DNA of 64,000 nt from Chryseobacterium sp. Bi04 (lineage in GTDB: Bacteria; Bacteroidota; Bacteroidia; Flavobacteriales; Weeksellaceae), in contig NZ_CAKKLP010000001.1 of assembly GCF_918698085.1 (NCBI RefSeq), positions 372,001-436,000 on the forward strand, given 5' to 3'. Each line of letters begins with the position of its first letter. Within the stretch, counting starts at the first letter, position 1. The position numbers were made by a program, and so were the translations under genes. The notes beneath the pieces were generated by a model, which saw only the letters and a list, made by a program, of their open reading frames with translations, was not told where the DNA came from and ran no database searches. This document shows positions 1-8,254 of the stretch, one piece after another.

Positions 1-379
1 CGTCCAGAATTTTGGCTTTGGTTATTTTACTTTCCGCTGCTTTTCTTGCATCAACATCAGGCTCGAAACCGAAAGTTTCAAAATCATTTTCTACATACTT
101 TACAAATTCTCCTGCACCGCATCCATAATCCAAAACTTTCGATCCTTTTTTGATTCTATCAACGAGGATGTTTTTTTTATACTGAAGATTAAAATACTGA
201 AGAAATTTATATAATTTTTCTTTCAGACTTCCGGAATCCTGATGATGGGAGATATAATCTTCGCTTTCATAATATTTGGAAATATGGGATGGAATAGGGG
301 TGGTTTTAAATACTCCCTTGGTTTGTGTTTCTTTAATTTCAAATATTTCCTGTGAAAGAAAATGATCTTTTATTTTCAT
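1..379 (-). CDS. class I SAM-dependent methyltransferase (C-terminus beyond window)
   Basis: This gene reads leftward off the window edge, so only the first 126 codons are visible. From the ATG at 379-377 the protein has about 80 residues of mostly polar leader, then the glycine-rich SAM-binding motif I (residues 82-92, VLDYGCGAGEF). A motif II-like acidic stretch follows (FGFEPD, about residues 103-108). This order is typical of small Rossmann-fold methyltransferases of the Methyltransf_11/23 type, which modify lipids, sugars or small metabolites. The acceptor cannot be told from this fragment. It lies downstream of mnmG on the same strand, separated by 115 bases that hold a parS site. Family assignment is firm and the substrate unknown. 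Confidence 0.8.
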   Translation of the reverse strand, partial: MKIKDHFLSQEIFEIKETQTKGVFKTTPIPSHISKYYESEDYISHHQDSGSLKEKLYKFLQYFNLQYKKNILVDRIKKGSKVLDYGCGAGEFVKYVENDFETFGFEPDVDARKAAESKITKAKILD

Positions 380-469
380 TGAAGTCGTTATCTTTATATT
401 TGAAAATTAAGATATCTAAAAGCTGAAATACGCTCTTAAATACCTTAATTTTAGCTTTAACTTTTTAAA

Positions 470-485
470 TGTTTCACGTGAAACA
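470..485. promoter_or_regulatory. parS: parS centromere site (ParB-binding palindrome), copy 1
   Basis: The sequence TGTTTCACGTGAAACA is a perfect 16-base palindrome and an exact match to the parS consensus known from Bacillus and conserved across many phyla. The symmetry extends to 22 bases (467-488). It lies between mnmG and the methyltransferase gene. By established knowledge such sites nucleate ParB spreading for chromosome segregation and cluster near the replication origin. That it works so here is inferred. Confidence 0.88.
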
Positions 486-494
486 TTTATTTTT

Positions 495-2357
495 TTAACG
501 TCCTAAATACACCAGTAAAACGTTTATATCGGATGGAGATACTCCGCTTATTCTTCCAGCTTGCGCTATAGTCTTAGGGCGGACGTTGGTCATCTTCTGT
601 TTGGCTTCTGTAGAAAGGCTGGATAGCTTTGAATAATCAAAATCTTCTGGGATTTTAATGTTTTCCAGTCGGTTTAGCTTCGCTACATTTTCCTTTTCTT
701 TTTCTATATATCCTTTGTACTTGATATTGATCTCCGCCTGCTCTCTTACCTCTTCGTTATATTGAGAAGAAAACTCCTTGATGGCTTCAATTTCATCCAG
801 TTTATGTAGCGTCATATTCGGTCTGGTAAGGATCTGAGCTGCTCTGTAAGCCTGATCTACAGGATTACTTTCTATAGATTCCAGAATAGGGTTGATCATT
901 CCTGGTTTTAAAGAAGTTTCTCGTAAGAATCCTTCAAGTGATTGACTGTCAGTTATTTTGGCTTCTACTTTCTTTAATCTTTCTTCTTTTGCCAGTCCTA
1001 ATTGATATGCTTTTTCTGTCAATCTGATATCTGCATTGTCCTGTCTCAAAAGAAGTCTGTACTCGGCACGTGAAGTAAACATTCTGTATGGTTCTTCAGT
1101 TCCTTTTGTAATCAGATCATCTATTAATACCCCAATATACGCTTCATCTCTGTTAAGGATGAATTCATCTTTTTCGTGAACTTTATTGTGTGCATTAATA
1201 CCTGCCATTAAACCTTGACCTGCTGCCTCTTCATATCCTGTAGTACCATTGATCTGTCCTGCGAAATATAAATTATCAATTAATTTTGTTTCTAAAGTAT
1301 GTTTCAATTGGGTAGGAGGGAAGTAGTCATATTCAATAGCATAACCCGGACGGAATACTTTTACGTTTTCGAATCCTGGAATATGTTTCATCGCTTTAAT
1401 CTGTACATCTTCAGGAAGGGAAGAGCTGAATCCATTTACATAGATTTCTACTGTTTTCCATCCTTCAGGTTCTACAAAAAGCTGATGTCTGTTTCTTTCT
1501 GCAAAACGGTTGATTTTATCTTCGATACTTGGACAGTATCTTGGACCTAAACTTTGAATCGTACCATTGAACATTGGGCTCCTGTCAAAACCTTCACGCA
1601 AAATATCATGTACTGTTTCGTTGGTATATACAATATGACAGCTTAGTTGTTTTGTTAATTTTGGGGTATCAAGATAGCTGAATTTTTGAGGATTTTCATC
1701 TCCTTTCTGTTCTTCCATTTTGGAATAATCCAAACTTCTTCCATCTACTCTTGGTGGAGTACCGGTCTTCATTCTTCCTGCTTCAAATCCTAAAGAGACG
1801 AGTTGTTCGGTAATACCAAATGCTCTCGGTTCTCCCATTCTTCCTCCGCCTAATTGTTTATCACCAACGTGAATTAATCCGTTAAGAAATGTTCCGTTCG
1901 TTAAGACTACAGATTTTCCTTTTACTTCTATTCCTAAAGAAGTAACCACTCCTGTTACTTTATTGTTTTCTACAATAAGTTGTTTTACCATATCCTGAAA
2001 GAAATCAAGATTGGGAGTATTCTCTAATGCTAATCGCCATTCTTCTGCGAAAAGCATTCTGTCATTTTGGGTTCTTGGAGACCACATTGCGGGACCCTTT
2101 GAAAGATTCAGCATTTTGAATTGGATAGCTGATTTATCTGCTACAATTCCGGAGTATCCTCCCATTGCATCAATCTCTCTTACGATCTGTCCTTTTGCGA
2201 TTCCACCCATTGCCGGGTTGCAACTCATCTGTCCGATGGTCTGCATATTCATAGTAACGAGTAGGGTCTTTGAACCCAGGTTCGCGGCTGCGGCTGCGGC
2301 TTCACAACCTGCGTGTCCGGCACCTACTACTATTACATCATATATTTCTGAAATCAT
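495..2357 (-). CDS. mnmG: tRNA uridine-5-carboxymethylaminomethyl modification enzyme MnmG (GidA)
   Basis: MnmG is the FAD-dependent partner of the GTPase MnmE. Together they install the (carboxymethyl)aminomethyl group on U34 of tRNAs that read split codon boxes. The 620-residue product has the usual family length. It begins with a Rossmann dinucleotide fold (GAGHAG at residues 12-17). It carries the family block around RYCPSIEDK and the late FAD-binding segment (LYFAGQINGTTGYEEAAGQG), followed by the helical C-terminal MnmE/tRNA-binding region. The ATG at 2357 places the FAD motif at the normal distance from the N-terminus. A parS palindrome sits on each side of the gene, which fits the origin-proximal location of gidA in many bacteria. 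mnmE is not in the window. Confidence 0.97.
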   Translation of the reverse strand: MISEIYDVIVVGAGHAGCEAAAAAANLGSKTLLVTMNMQTIGQMSCNPAMGGIAKGQIVREIDAMGGYSGIVADKSAIQFKMLNLSKGPAMWSPRTQNDRMLFAEEWRLALENTPNLDFFQDMVKQLIVENNKVTGVVTSLGIEVKGKSVVLTNGTFLNGLIHVGDKQLGGGRMGEPRAFGITEQLVSLGFEAGRMKTGTPPRVDGRSLDYSKMEEQKGDENPQKFSYLDTPKLTKQLSCHIVYTNETVHDILREGFDRSPMFNGTIQSLGPRYCPSIEDKINRFAERNRHQLFVEPEGWKTVEIYVNGFSSSLPEDVQIKAMKHIPGFENVKVFRPGYAIEYDYFPPTQLKHTLETKLIDNLYFAGQINGTTGYEEAAGQGLMAGINAHNKVHEKDEFILNRDEAYIGVLIDDLITKGTEEPYRMFTSRAEYRLLLRQDNADIRLTEKAYQLGLAKEERLKKVEAKITDSQSLEGFLRETSLKPGMINPILESIESNPVDQAYRAAQILTRPNMTLHKLDEIEAIKEFSSQYNEEVREQAEINIKYKGYIEKEKENVAKLNRLENIKIPEDFDYSKLSSLSTEAKQKMTNVRPKTIAQAGRISGVSPSDINVLLVYLGR

Positions 2358-2403
2358 TTTTATCTCGCTTATTTTAAGCTTTACACTTTGTTCTTATTAC
2401 CAA

Positions 2404-2419
2404 TGTTTCACGTGAAACA
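2404..2419. promoter_or_regulatory. parS: parS centromere site (ParB-binding palindrome), copy 2
   Basis: This is a second exact TGTTTCACGTGAAACA palindrome, with symmetry extending to 20 bases (2402-2421). It lies in the 5' region of mnmG, 46 bases upstream of its start codon, so ParB bound here could also affect mnmG transcription (inference). The two sites are 1,934 bases apart. Confidence 0.88.
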
Positions 2420-2504
2420 TTTTTGGAGAATGCACTCTAGGTAAATGTATATTACAGCTAGAATAGAGCACTTTAGATATATAGCTTTAAGTAATTCTTT
2501 AATT

Positions 2505-2924
2505 TTAATTCTTTAAATCCTTATATCTGGATAAGTACAAATCTTCCATTCTCCGCATCTCTTTTTCCTCTTCCTCAGTCTTATCTTTATAACCTGAAAG
2601 ATGAAGAATGCCATGGGCCAGAACCCTTCTTACTTCTTCTTCATAATCTCGGGATAGGGTAGAGGAGTTGTCGGAAATGCGCTGCAAAGATACGAAAATC
2701 TCTCCGCTTATTGTTTTCCCTTTTACATAATCAAAAGTGATGATATCTGTATAATAATCATGTTGCAAATAGTCCTGATTGATCTTAAGAAGATATTCAT
2801 CGTCACAAAAAATGTAATTGATTTCTCCCTGTTTTTTTCCTTCTGAAAGAATAATATCTTCCAGCCATTGTTTGTAATCTGTACTTACGCTTTGCGGTAA
2901 GTTTTCGTAAAAGAATTGTATCAT
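2505..2924 (-). CDS. ybeY: endoribonuclease / rRNA maturation factor YbeY
   Basis: YbeY is a metal-dependent single-strand RNase involved in 16S rRNA 3'-end maturation and 70S quality control. The 139-residue protein has the conserved core (about residues 58-78, DIITFDYVKGKTISGEI) and the metal site as HGILHLSGYKD: His104, His108 and, at the place of the usual third His, Asp114. My recollection is that Asp here is common in Bacteroidota YbeY. The start codon is four bases from the stop of the upstream patatin gene, so the two are very probably co-transcribed and translationally coupled. Confidence 0.95.
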   Translation of the reverse strand: MIQFFYENLPQSVSTDYKQWLEDIILSEGKKQGEINYIFCDDEYLLKINQDYLQHDYYTDIITFDYVKGKTISGEIFVSLQRISDNSSTLSRDYEEEVRRVLAHGILHLSGYKDKTEEEEKEMRRMEDLYLSRYKDLKN

Positions 2925-2928
2925 TGTT

Positions 2929-5085
2929 TTAAAACCAGTGTCCTAAAATAACACTGAATATGCCTTTTTGATTATTTTTAAGTGAGTGGCTAAAGTTTAC
3001 TTTAATTTGTCCAAATGGAGATTTATATCCTGCTGTTATTCCCAATGAGCTAAAATTTACTTTCACTGCATCTTCGAATTTAAGATCATTAGAAAGATTG
3101 GCAAAGCTGAAATTTCCACTAACAAAATAGCTTTTGTTGAATTTAAACTGTATATCATTTGAGGCTAATATCACATTATTGCTATGAAGCTGTGCGAAAT
3201 AAAAACCTCCAAAACTTTTAAAGTTGATGATATTCTGTTCAAAAACCCCACCAAGTCTGTACTGATAATACTGAGGAAGATTTTCACCAATGGTAAGTCC
3301 ACCAAACAGATTAAGACGATAGGTAAATTGTTTACCCAACGGAATATTAATTCTTAGATCTGCTTTTATCTGGATAATTCTCTTCTCAACTTCAGATTTT
3401 AACAGATCTACCACCTTTCCTTCTGCAGCGAAATAGACCCCTTTTGTAGGGAATTCTTTGTCATCCTGGGTATCGGTCTTCAAAAAAGCATAGGGGTTCA
3501 AAAAACGGCTGTAACGCCTGTTTTCGCCATTAAGTTCAGCCTTGAAGTAATCATGGCTTATACCACCTCCAATTGCAAATTTATCCTTCCATATCGATTG
3601 GATGTAGGCTTCGTTTCTGATCCATTCCCATTTATCTACGATGTTATTATCCATATTCTTAAGATCAAAGCTCATTCCGGAAGAATAAATACCAAATCCG
3701 GGAATATATCCGTTATCAATAAAATAATTAAGGTAGTATCTGAGCTTATCCCCAACAACAACATCTACTGAAAGGTTTGAATTTTTAAATAAAAGTCTTT
3801 TTGCGGAATAATTTAATAGGAGTCCTGTTTTGAAAATTTCATCATAATGAAGTCCAAATTTTACAAAATGCCGTGCATCATCTTCGGTAACGTATAACTT
3901 CAGATAATTAGTGTCATTCTGCTGAATAATATCATAGTTGATGAATCTGTAGTTATTGGTGGCAACAAGCTTATCAATCATCTTGTTAATATTTCCATAC
4001 GTTTGTAAAGAGGGAAGGCGTAGTCCCAATTTTCCTAAAACATAGTTTTTACCATATATTTTGCCTCCTTCTATCGCAAGACTATCTATTTTGTAGACGT
4101 TGGAATATATTGGGTTTACACGTTGTCTGAGGCGGTCAAAGGACCGTTTGGGTAATTGATCCAGGACATTGACATATTTCATTCCCTCTACATAGCCGCT
4201 ATCAAGAATCTTTTTTTTCTCATCATAGCTGGTGGCTGTCATTCCCTTTAGATTGGGCTTGATGTTAATATCAGTATATTTATATTGTTTTCTGGTATCT
4301 CTTTTTATTCCAAAGTCGATCACCTGGTTCAGGATTGAAATAATATTGTTTAAATCTTCTCTTTTTGAAAGGTCCTGGTTCAGGTCCACTCCAATGACGA
4401 TGTCAATCCCTTTGTCCTTTAAAGGTTTTGAGGGGTAATTTACGGTCATGGCTCCATCAATATAAATACTGTCACCTATTTTCACAGGATCCATTAAAGA
4501 AGGAAATGCTGAACTTGCCATGATTGACTGTACGAGGTCTCCTTTTTCAAAGATCTGCATATTTCCACTTTCCAGATTGGTGGCCACACAAAAAAAGGGA
4601 ATAGGAAGTTTAGAAAAATCATCAATGTTGGAAACATTTTTGAAAAGCTCTTTAAGAAGATAGACATTCCTTTGTCCTGTACTTATAGAAGAAGGAAGTG
4701 TTATTTTTCCATTTTTTAACGGGATAGATAAAAGATATTTATCCACGGATTTATTGAAAAATGTAGATTCCTGCCGGGATTTGGGATCCATAATCAGAGA
4801 ATAGAAATCCGTATCCATAACAATTTTTTCTATTTCCTTTCCGGAATATCCGGCAGCATAAAGGCCGCCGACAATGGCTCCCATACTTGTTCCGCCAATA
4901 TAATCTACTTTGACTCCCAGTGAATCTAAAACTTTAAGTACTCCGACATGTGAAAAACCTTTGGCACCACCACCGGCCAGCGATAGTCCTATTCTTGGGT
5001 TTTTGGGAATTACCAAATCCTTTTTTACTTGTGACTGGATTAAAAGTAATTGGAATACGAAGAGAATGATCAGGAGTTTTCTCAT
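2929..5085 (-). CDS. patatin-like phospholipase with C-terminal BamA/surface-antigen beta-barrel
   Basis: This is a predicted exported serine lipid acyl-hydrolase joined to an outer-membrane barrel. An N-terminal signal peptide (about residues 1-19) is followed by a patatin domain with the oxyanion loop GGGAKG (38-43), the nucleophile elbow GTSMG (Ser67) and the catalytic-dyad motif DGA (Asp210). After a POTRA-like linker (about 330-400), the rest to residue 718 alternates short beta strands and ends in an aromatic residue (GHWF), as outer-membrane barrels do. The arrangement resembles PlpD-type (type Vd) autotransporters. It starts 3 bases after the murF-alr stop and is followed at once by ybeY, so it sits in an operon. 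The lipid substrate is unknown. Confidence 0.88.
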   Translation of the reverse strand: MRKLLIILFVFQLLLIQSQVKKDLVIPKNPRIGLSLAGGGAKGFSHVGVLKVLDSLGVKVDYIGGTSMGAIVGGLYAAGYSGKEIEKIVMDTDFYSLIMDPKSRQESTFFNKSVDKYLLSIPLKNGKITLPSSISTGQRNVYLLKELFKNVSNIDDFSKLPIPFFCVATNLESGNMQIFEKGDLVQSIMASSAFPSLMDPVKIGDSIYIDGAMTVNYPSKPLKDKGIDIVIGVDLNQDLSKREDLNNIISILNQVIDFGIKRDTRKQYKYTDINIKPNLKGMTATSYDEKKKILDSGYVEGMKYVNVLDQLPKRSFDRLRQRVNPIYSNVYKIDSLAIEGGKIYGKNYVLGKLGLRLPSLQTYGNINKMIDKLVATNNYRFINYDIIQQNDTNYLKLYVTEDDARHFVKFGLHYDEIFKTGLLLNYSAKRLLFKNSNLSVDVVVGDKLRYYLNYFIDNGYIPGFGIYSSGMSFDLKNMDNNIVDKWEWIRNEAYIQSIWKDKFAIGGGISHDYFKAELNGENRRYSRFLNPYAFLKTDTQDDKEFPTKGVYFAAEGKVVDLLKSEVEKRIIQIKADLRINIPLGKQFTYRLNLFGGLTIGENLPQYYQYRLGGVFEQNIINFKSFGGFYFAQLHSNNVILASNDIQFKFNKSYFVSGNFSFANLSNDLKFEDAVKVNFSSLGITAGYKSPFGQIKVNFSHSLKNNQKGIFSVILGHWF

Positions 5086-5087
5086 AG

Positions 5088-7535
5088 TTAATCTTTAATA
5101 TAAATCCGTTTCACCCGAGGGGAAATGGAGGTTAATACTTCATAGGTAATAGTTTTGCAGTAAGCTGCGAATTCTTTTAAACTGGGGTGAGCGTTGAAAA
5201 TGGTTACTGTATCCCCCTCTTTTACATTAGGGATATTATCTACATTGAGCATCATCATATCCATGCATATATTTCCTACAATAGGAGCAAGAGTTTTATG
5301 AACTCCCAATTTTCCGATTTGATTTCCTATTAATCTGGGAATACCGTCAGCGTATCCTACCGGAATAGTAGCAATATTTGTCTGATGATCTGTTTTATAT
5401 TTTCTGCTGTAGCCCACAGATTCACCGTTTTCAACCAATGATATCTGTGAAATCACTGTTTTAAAACTTACTACAGATTGTAATTTTTTTTGTATTTCAC
5501 TATATGGTGACTCTCCCAGCATTCCAATTCCAATTCTTACCATATCATACTGATAATGGGTATAGTTTGTAATTCCGGAAGAATTTAAAATATGACGGAT
5601 AGGAGTATAGCCAAGCTTTTCTGTTAAATAGCCTGAGTTTTTTTCAAAAATCTCTAATTGGCTCATGGTAAATTCTTTTTCTTCCGGCACATCAGAGGAA
5701 GATAAATGGCTGAACATACTTTGAACCTTAAGATTTTTATGTTGTAAGGTTTCACTTAACCGATCTAATTCAAAATCTTTAAATCCAAGACGATGCATTC
5801 CTGTTTCCAGTTTGATATGAATAGGATATTTCTGATCATACCCGGACTTCTGAACTGCTTCATAGAAAAGGTCCAACACCCTGAAACTGTAAATTTCAGG
5901 TTCCAGATTATAATCTATAATAGTCTGATAACTGTGCTGTTCAGGATTCATCACCACGATTGGGGTGGTAATTCCTTTTTTACGGAGTTCTGCACCTTCA
6001 TCGGCGAAAGCTACCCCCAGATAATCAATATGATGGTGCTGTAGAAATTCTGAAATTTCATAGCTTCCCAGACCATAAGCATTGGCTTTCACCATGGCCA
6101 TCATTTTCGTTCCCGGCTTCAGCAGAGATTTATGATAATTGATATTATGAAGAATTGCGTTCAGGTTGATCTCCAAAACGGTATCATGCTTTCTCAGTTC
6201 AAGGATATCTTTAAGCCTTTCAATTTCAAATTTTCTGGCTCCTTTTAAAAGAATGATTTGATTTTCTAAATCTGTAAGTCGTTTACTTTCAATAAGTTCT
6301 TTTGTGTCTATGAAAGTATATACTTTAGATTTAAATAATTCACTGAATTTTGATATTTCATCACCAATTAAGAATACAGAATCGAAATGCTGCTCATTAA
6401 CCAGTTCTGAAACTTCTTCATACAGCTCCTGTGAATTCGTATTCACCCCTACAATATCCGTTAATACCAAAGATTTTTTAGGCTTATTGTATTCTTTTAA
6501 AAACTGTAGGGCAGTCTTCAGTGAGTCCAGATCCAGATTGAAAGAGTCGTTGATTACGATATTGCCCTTAATTCCTTCAATAGCTTCAAGCCTCATTTCA
6601 ACGGCCTTTAAAGTGTTGATTTTTTCAACGATCTTTTGATTTCCGATGTTCAGCTCCTTTAGGACTGTGATAAGCGCCAGAGCGTTGGTTAACGTGGCTT
6701 CATCTCTTTGATGGGCCGGAAAACTGATTTCTTCACCAAAATATTCCACAATGATGTTTTCACCCTTCGAAATATTGTTTTTAATGAAGACCTGATTTTC
6801 TTTTTTAAACCCGTAAGAGATTAATTTTTTATCTGAGTACAGCTCTTTTATTTTTTTACTTACCAAAGAATGGTCACCATTATAAATGATCACCTCAGAA
6901 TCTTTAAAAAGTTTGAGCTTTTCATCAATAAGTTCTTCTTCCGAAGAAAAGTTGGCAGCATGAGCTGTTCCTATATGGGTTAACAATCCGATTTGAGGAT
7001 GAAAAATATTTTCTAAATTTTCCATTTCGTCCGGTTGGGAAATTCCCACTTCAAAAATCCCAAGCTTATGGGAAGCATTGATTTGAAGGAGGGAAAGAGG
7101 AAGGCCAATTTGGGAATTAAAACTTTTAGGGCTTTTTACTGTTGGAAATTCATTCCACAGACATTGATACAGCCATTCTTTTAAAATAGTTTTCCCATTA
7201 CTTCCTGTAATTCCGATGGATTGTAAATGGGAATGTTCGAAATGATACTTTGCCAGTTTTTGAAGAAAATCCACAGAATTCTCAACAATAATCCAGGTTA
7301 TATTTTCAAACTGTGGATATGGATGTTCAGAAATAATTACATGGATACCTCTGTCTATAGCAGATTCAATAAATTTTTCACCAGAGTTTTTATGGGTATT
7401 TATAGCAATAAAAGCAGTATTCTTTGTAGAATATATAATTCTGCTGTCAAAAGCTATATTTTTGATCATTACATCTCCGTCTCCAATAACCTGTGCATTG
7501 GTGATTTTTGCAATTTGTTGTACTGTATAGTTCAT
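5088..7535 (-). CDS. bifunctional MurF (UDP-MurNAc-tripeptide:D-Ala-D-Ala ligase) / alanine racemase
   Basis: Two peptidoglycan enzymes are fused in one 815-residue chain. Residues 1 to about 445 are a Mur ligase, with the ATP-binding P-loop GSNGKT (111-116) and the central FEVGISQPDEM block; it adds D-Ala-D-Ala to the UDP-MurNAc-tripeptide. Residues about 452-815 are a PLP-dependent alanine racemase, with Lys483 in MVKANAYGLG as the cofactor lysine, the GYSRKY segment that supplies the catalytic Tyr, and the CMDMMMLNV block of the C-terminal beta domain. The fusion therefore makes D-Ala and uses the dipeptide derived from it; Ddl would act in between. My recollection is that this fusion is widespread in Bacteroidota. 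The MurF lid motif is divergent (NDSFNLD rather than DDSYNANP). Confidence 0.95.
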   Translation of the reverse strand: MNYTVQQIAKITNAQVIGDGDVMIKNIAFDSRIIYSTKNTAFIAINTHKNSGEKFIESAIDRGIHVIISEHPYPQFENITWIIVENSVDFLQKLAKYHFEHSHLQSIGITGSNGKTILKEWLYQCLWNEFPTVKSPKSFNSQIGLPLSLLQINASHKLGIFEVGISQPDEMENLENIFHPQIGLLTHIGTAHAANFSSEEELIDEKLKLFKDSEVIIYNGDHSLVSKKIKELYSDKKLISYGFKKENQVFIKNNISKGENIIVEYFGEEISFPAHQRDEATLTNALALITVLKELNIGNQKIVEKINTLKAVEMRLEAIEGIKGNIVINDSFNLDLDSLKTALQFLKEYNKPKKSLVLTDIVGVNTNSQELYEEVSELVNEQHFDSVFLIGDEISKFSELFKSKVYTFIDTKELIESKRLTDLENQIILLKGARKFEIERLKDILELRKHDTVLEINLNAILHNINYHKSLLKPGTKMMAMVKANAYGLGSYEISEFLQHHHIDYLGVAFADEGAELRKKGITTPIVVMNPEQHSYQTIIDYNLEPEIYSFRVLDLFYEAVQKSGYDQKYPIHIKLETGMHRLGFKDFELDRLSETLQHKNLKVQSMFSHLSSSDVPEEKEFTMSQLEIFEKNSGYLTEKLGYTPIRHILNSSGITNYTHYQYDMVRIGIGMLGESPYSEIQKKLQSVVSFKTVISQISLVENGESVGYSRKYKTDHQTNIATIPVGYADGIPRLIGNQIGKLGVHKTLAPIVGNICMDMMMLNVDNIPNVKEGDTVTIFNAHPSLKEFAAYCKTITYEVLTSISPRVKRIYIKD

Positions 7536-7593
7536 TGGTACCCTTTCTGCTTATTTATGTAAAGGCAAATCTGTTTATTTTAGAATTTGCCTG

Positions 7594-8193
7594 TTAGTTT
7601 TTTATATTATTTTTCTTTGCAAGAACTTCATCCATAAAAACACGGCGGCTTACTGCTTCATAACTTTCTGTTTCACCCAATTCCACCAGGTTATTGCCCT
7701 GAGAAATCCTCATGGAATAATTGGCAAGATTACCTGTTCTCTTACAAATAGCATGCACTTTTGTTACATACTCGGCAGTAGCCATCAAATTAGGCATAGG
7801 ACCGAAGGGACGTCCCAGGAAGTCCATATCCAGCCCTGCAATAACTACTCTTACACCACTATTGGCAAGCTGATTGGCAATCTCTACAATGCTTTCATCA
7901 AAAAACTGAGCTTCATCTATTCCTACCACATCACAGTTGGAAGCCAACAAAAGAATTTCATTAGGATTTTCTACTGCTGTACTTCGTATTTTATTCTGAT
8001 TATGAGATACTACATCATCTTCAGAATACCGGATATCCAGTTTCGGTTTAAAAATTTCTACATTCTGTCCCGCCATTTCTGCTCTCCGCAATCTTCGGAT
8101 TAATTCCTCAGTTTTACCGGAAAACATAGAGCCACAGATAACTTCCATCCAACCGCTTTGTTTGGAATGATTAATTGTATTTTCTAAAAACAT
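7594..8193 (-). CDS. tdk: thymidine kinase (type II)
   Basis: This enzyme phosphorylates thymidine to dTMP with ATP in the pyrimidine salvage pathway. The 199-residue protein has the P-loop GSMFSGKT (21-28) and the catalytic DEAQFF motif (Glu94 as general base). It also has the lasso segment around GNLANYS. The four cysteines that bind structural zinc in E. coli-type enzymes are mostly missing: only Cys150 remains of the first pair (CKRT) and the second pair reads SRRV. The gene is 58 bases upstream of murF-alr on the same strand and may head the leftward operon. The 61 bases before it separate it from the divergent acidic-repeat gene. Confidence 0.95.
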   Translation of the reverse strand: MFLENTINHSKQSGWMEVICGSMFSGKTEELIRRLRRAEMAGQNVEIFKPKLDIRYSEDDVVSHNQNKIRSTAVENPNEILLLASNCDVVGIDEAQFFDESIVEIANQLANSGVRVVIAGLDMDFLGRPFGPMPNLMATAEYVTKVHAICKRTGNLANYSMRISQGNNLVELGETESYEAVSRRVFMDEVLAKKNNIKN

Positions 8194-8254
8194 TTGTTAA
8201 ATTAGCCGTATATTTTTAACATCAAAAGTAAGCAATTTTAATAAGAATCTTATT

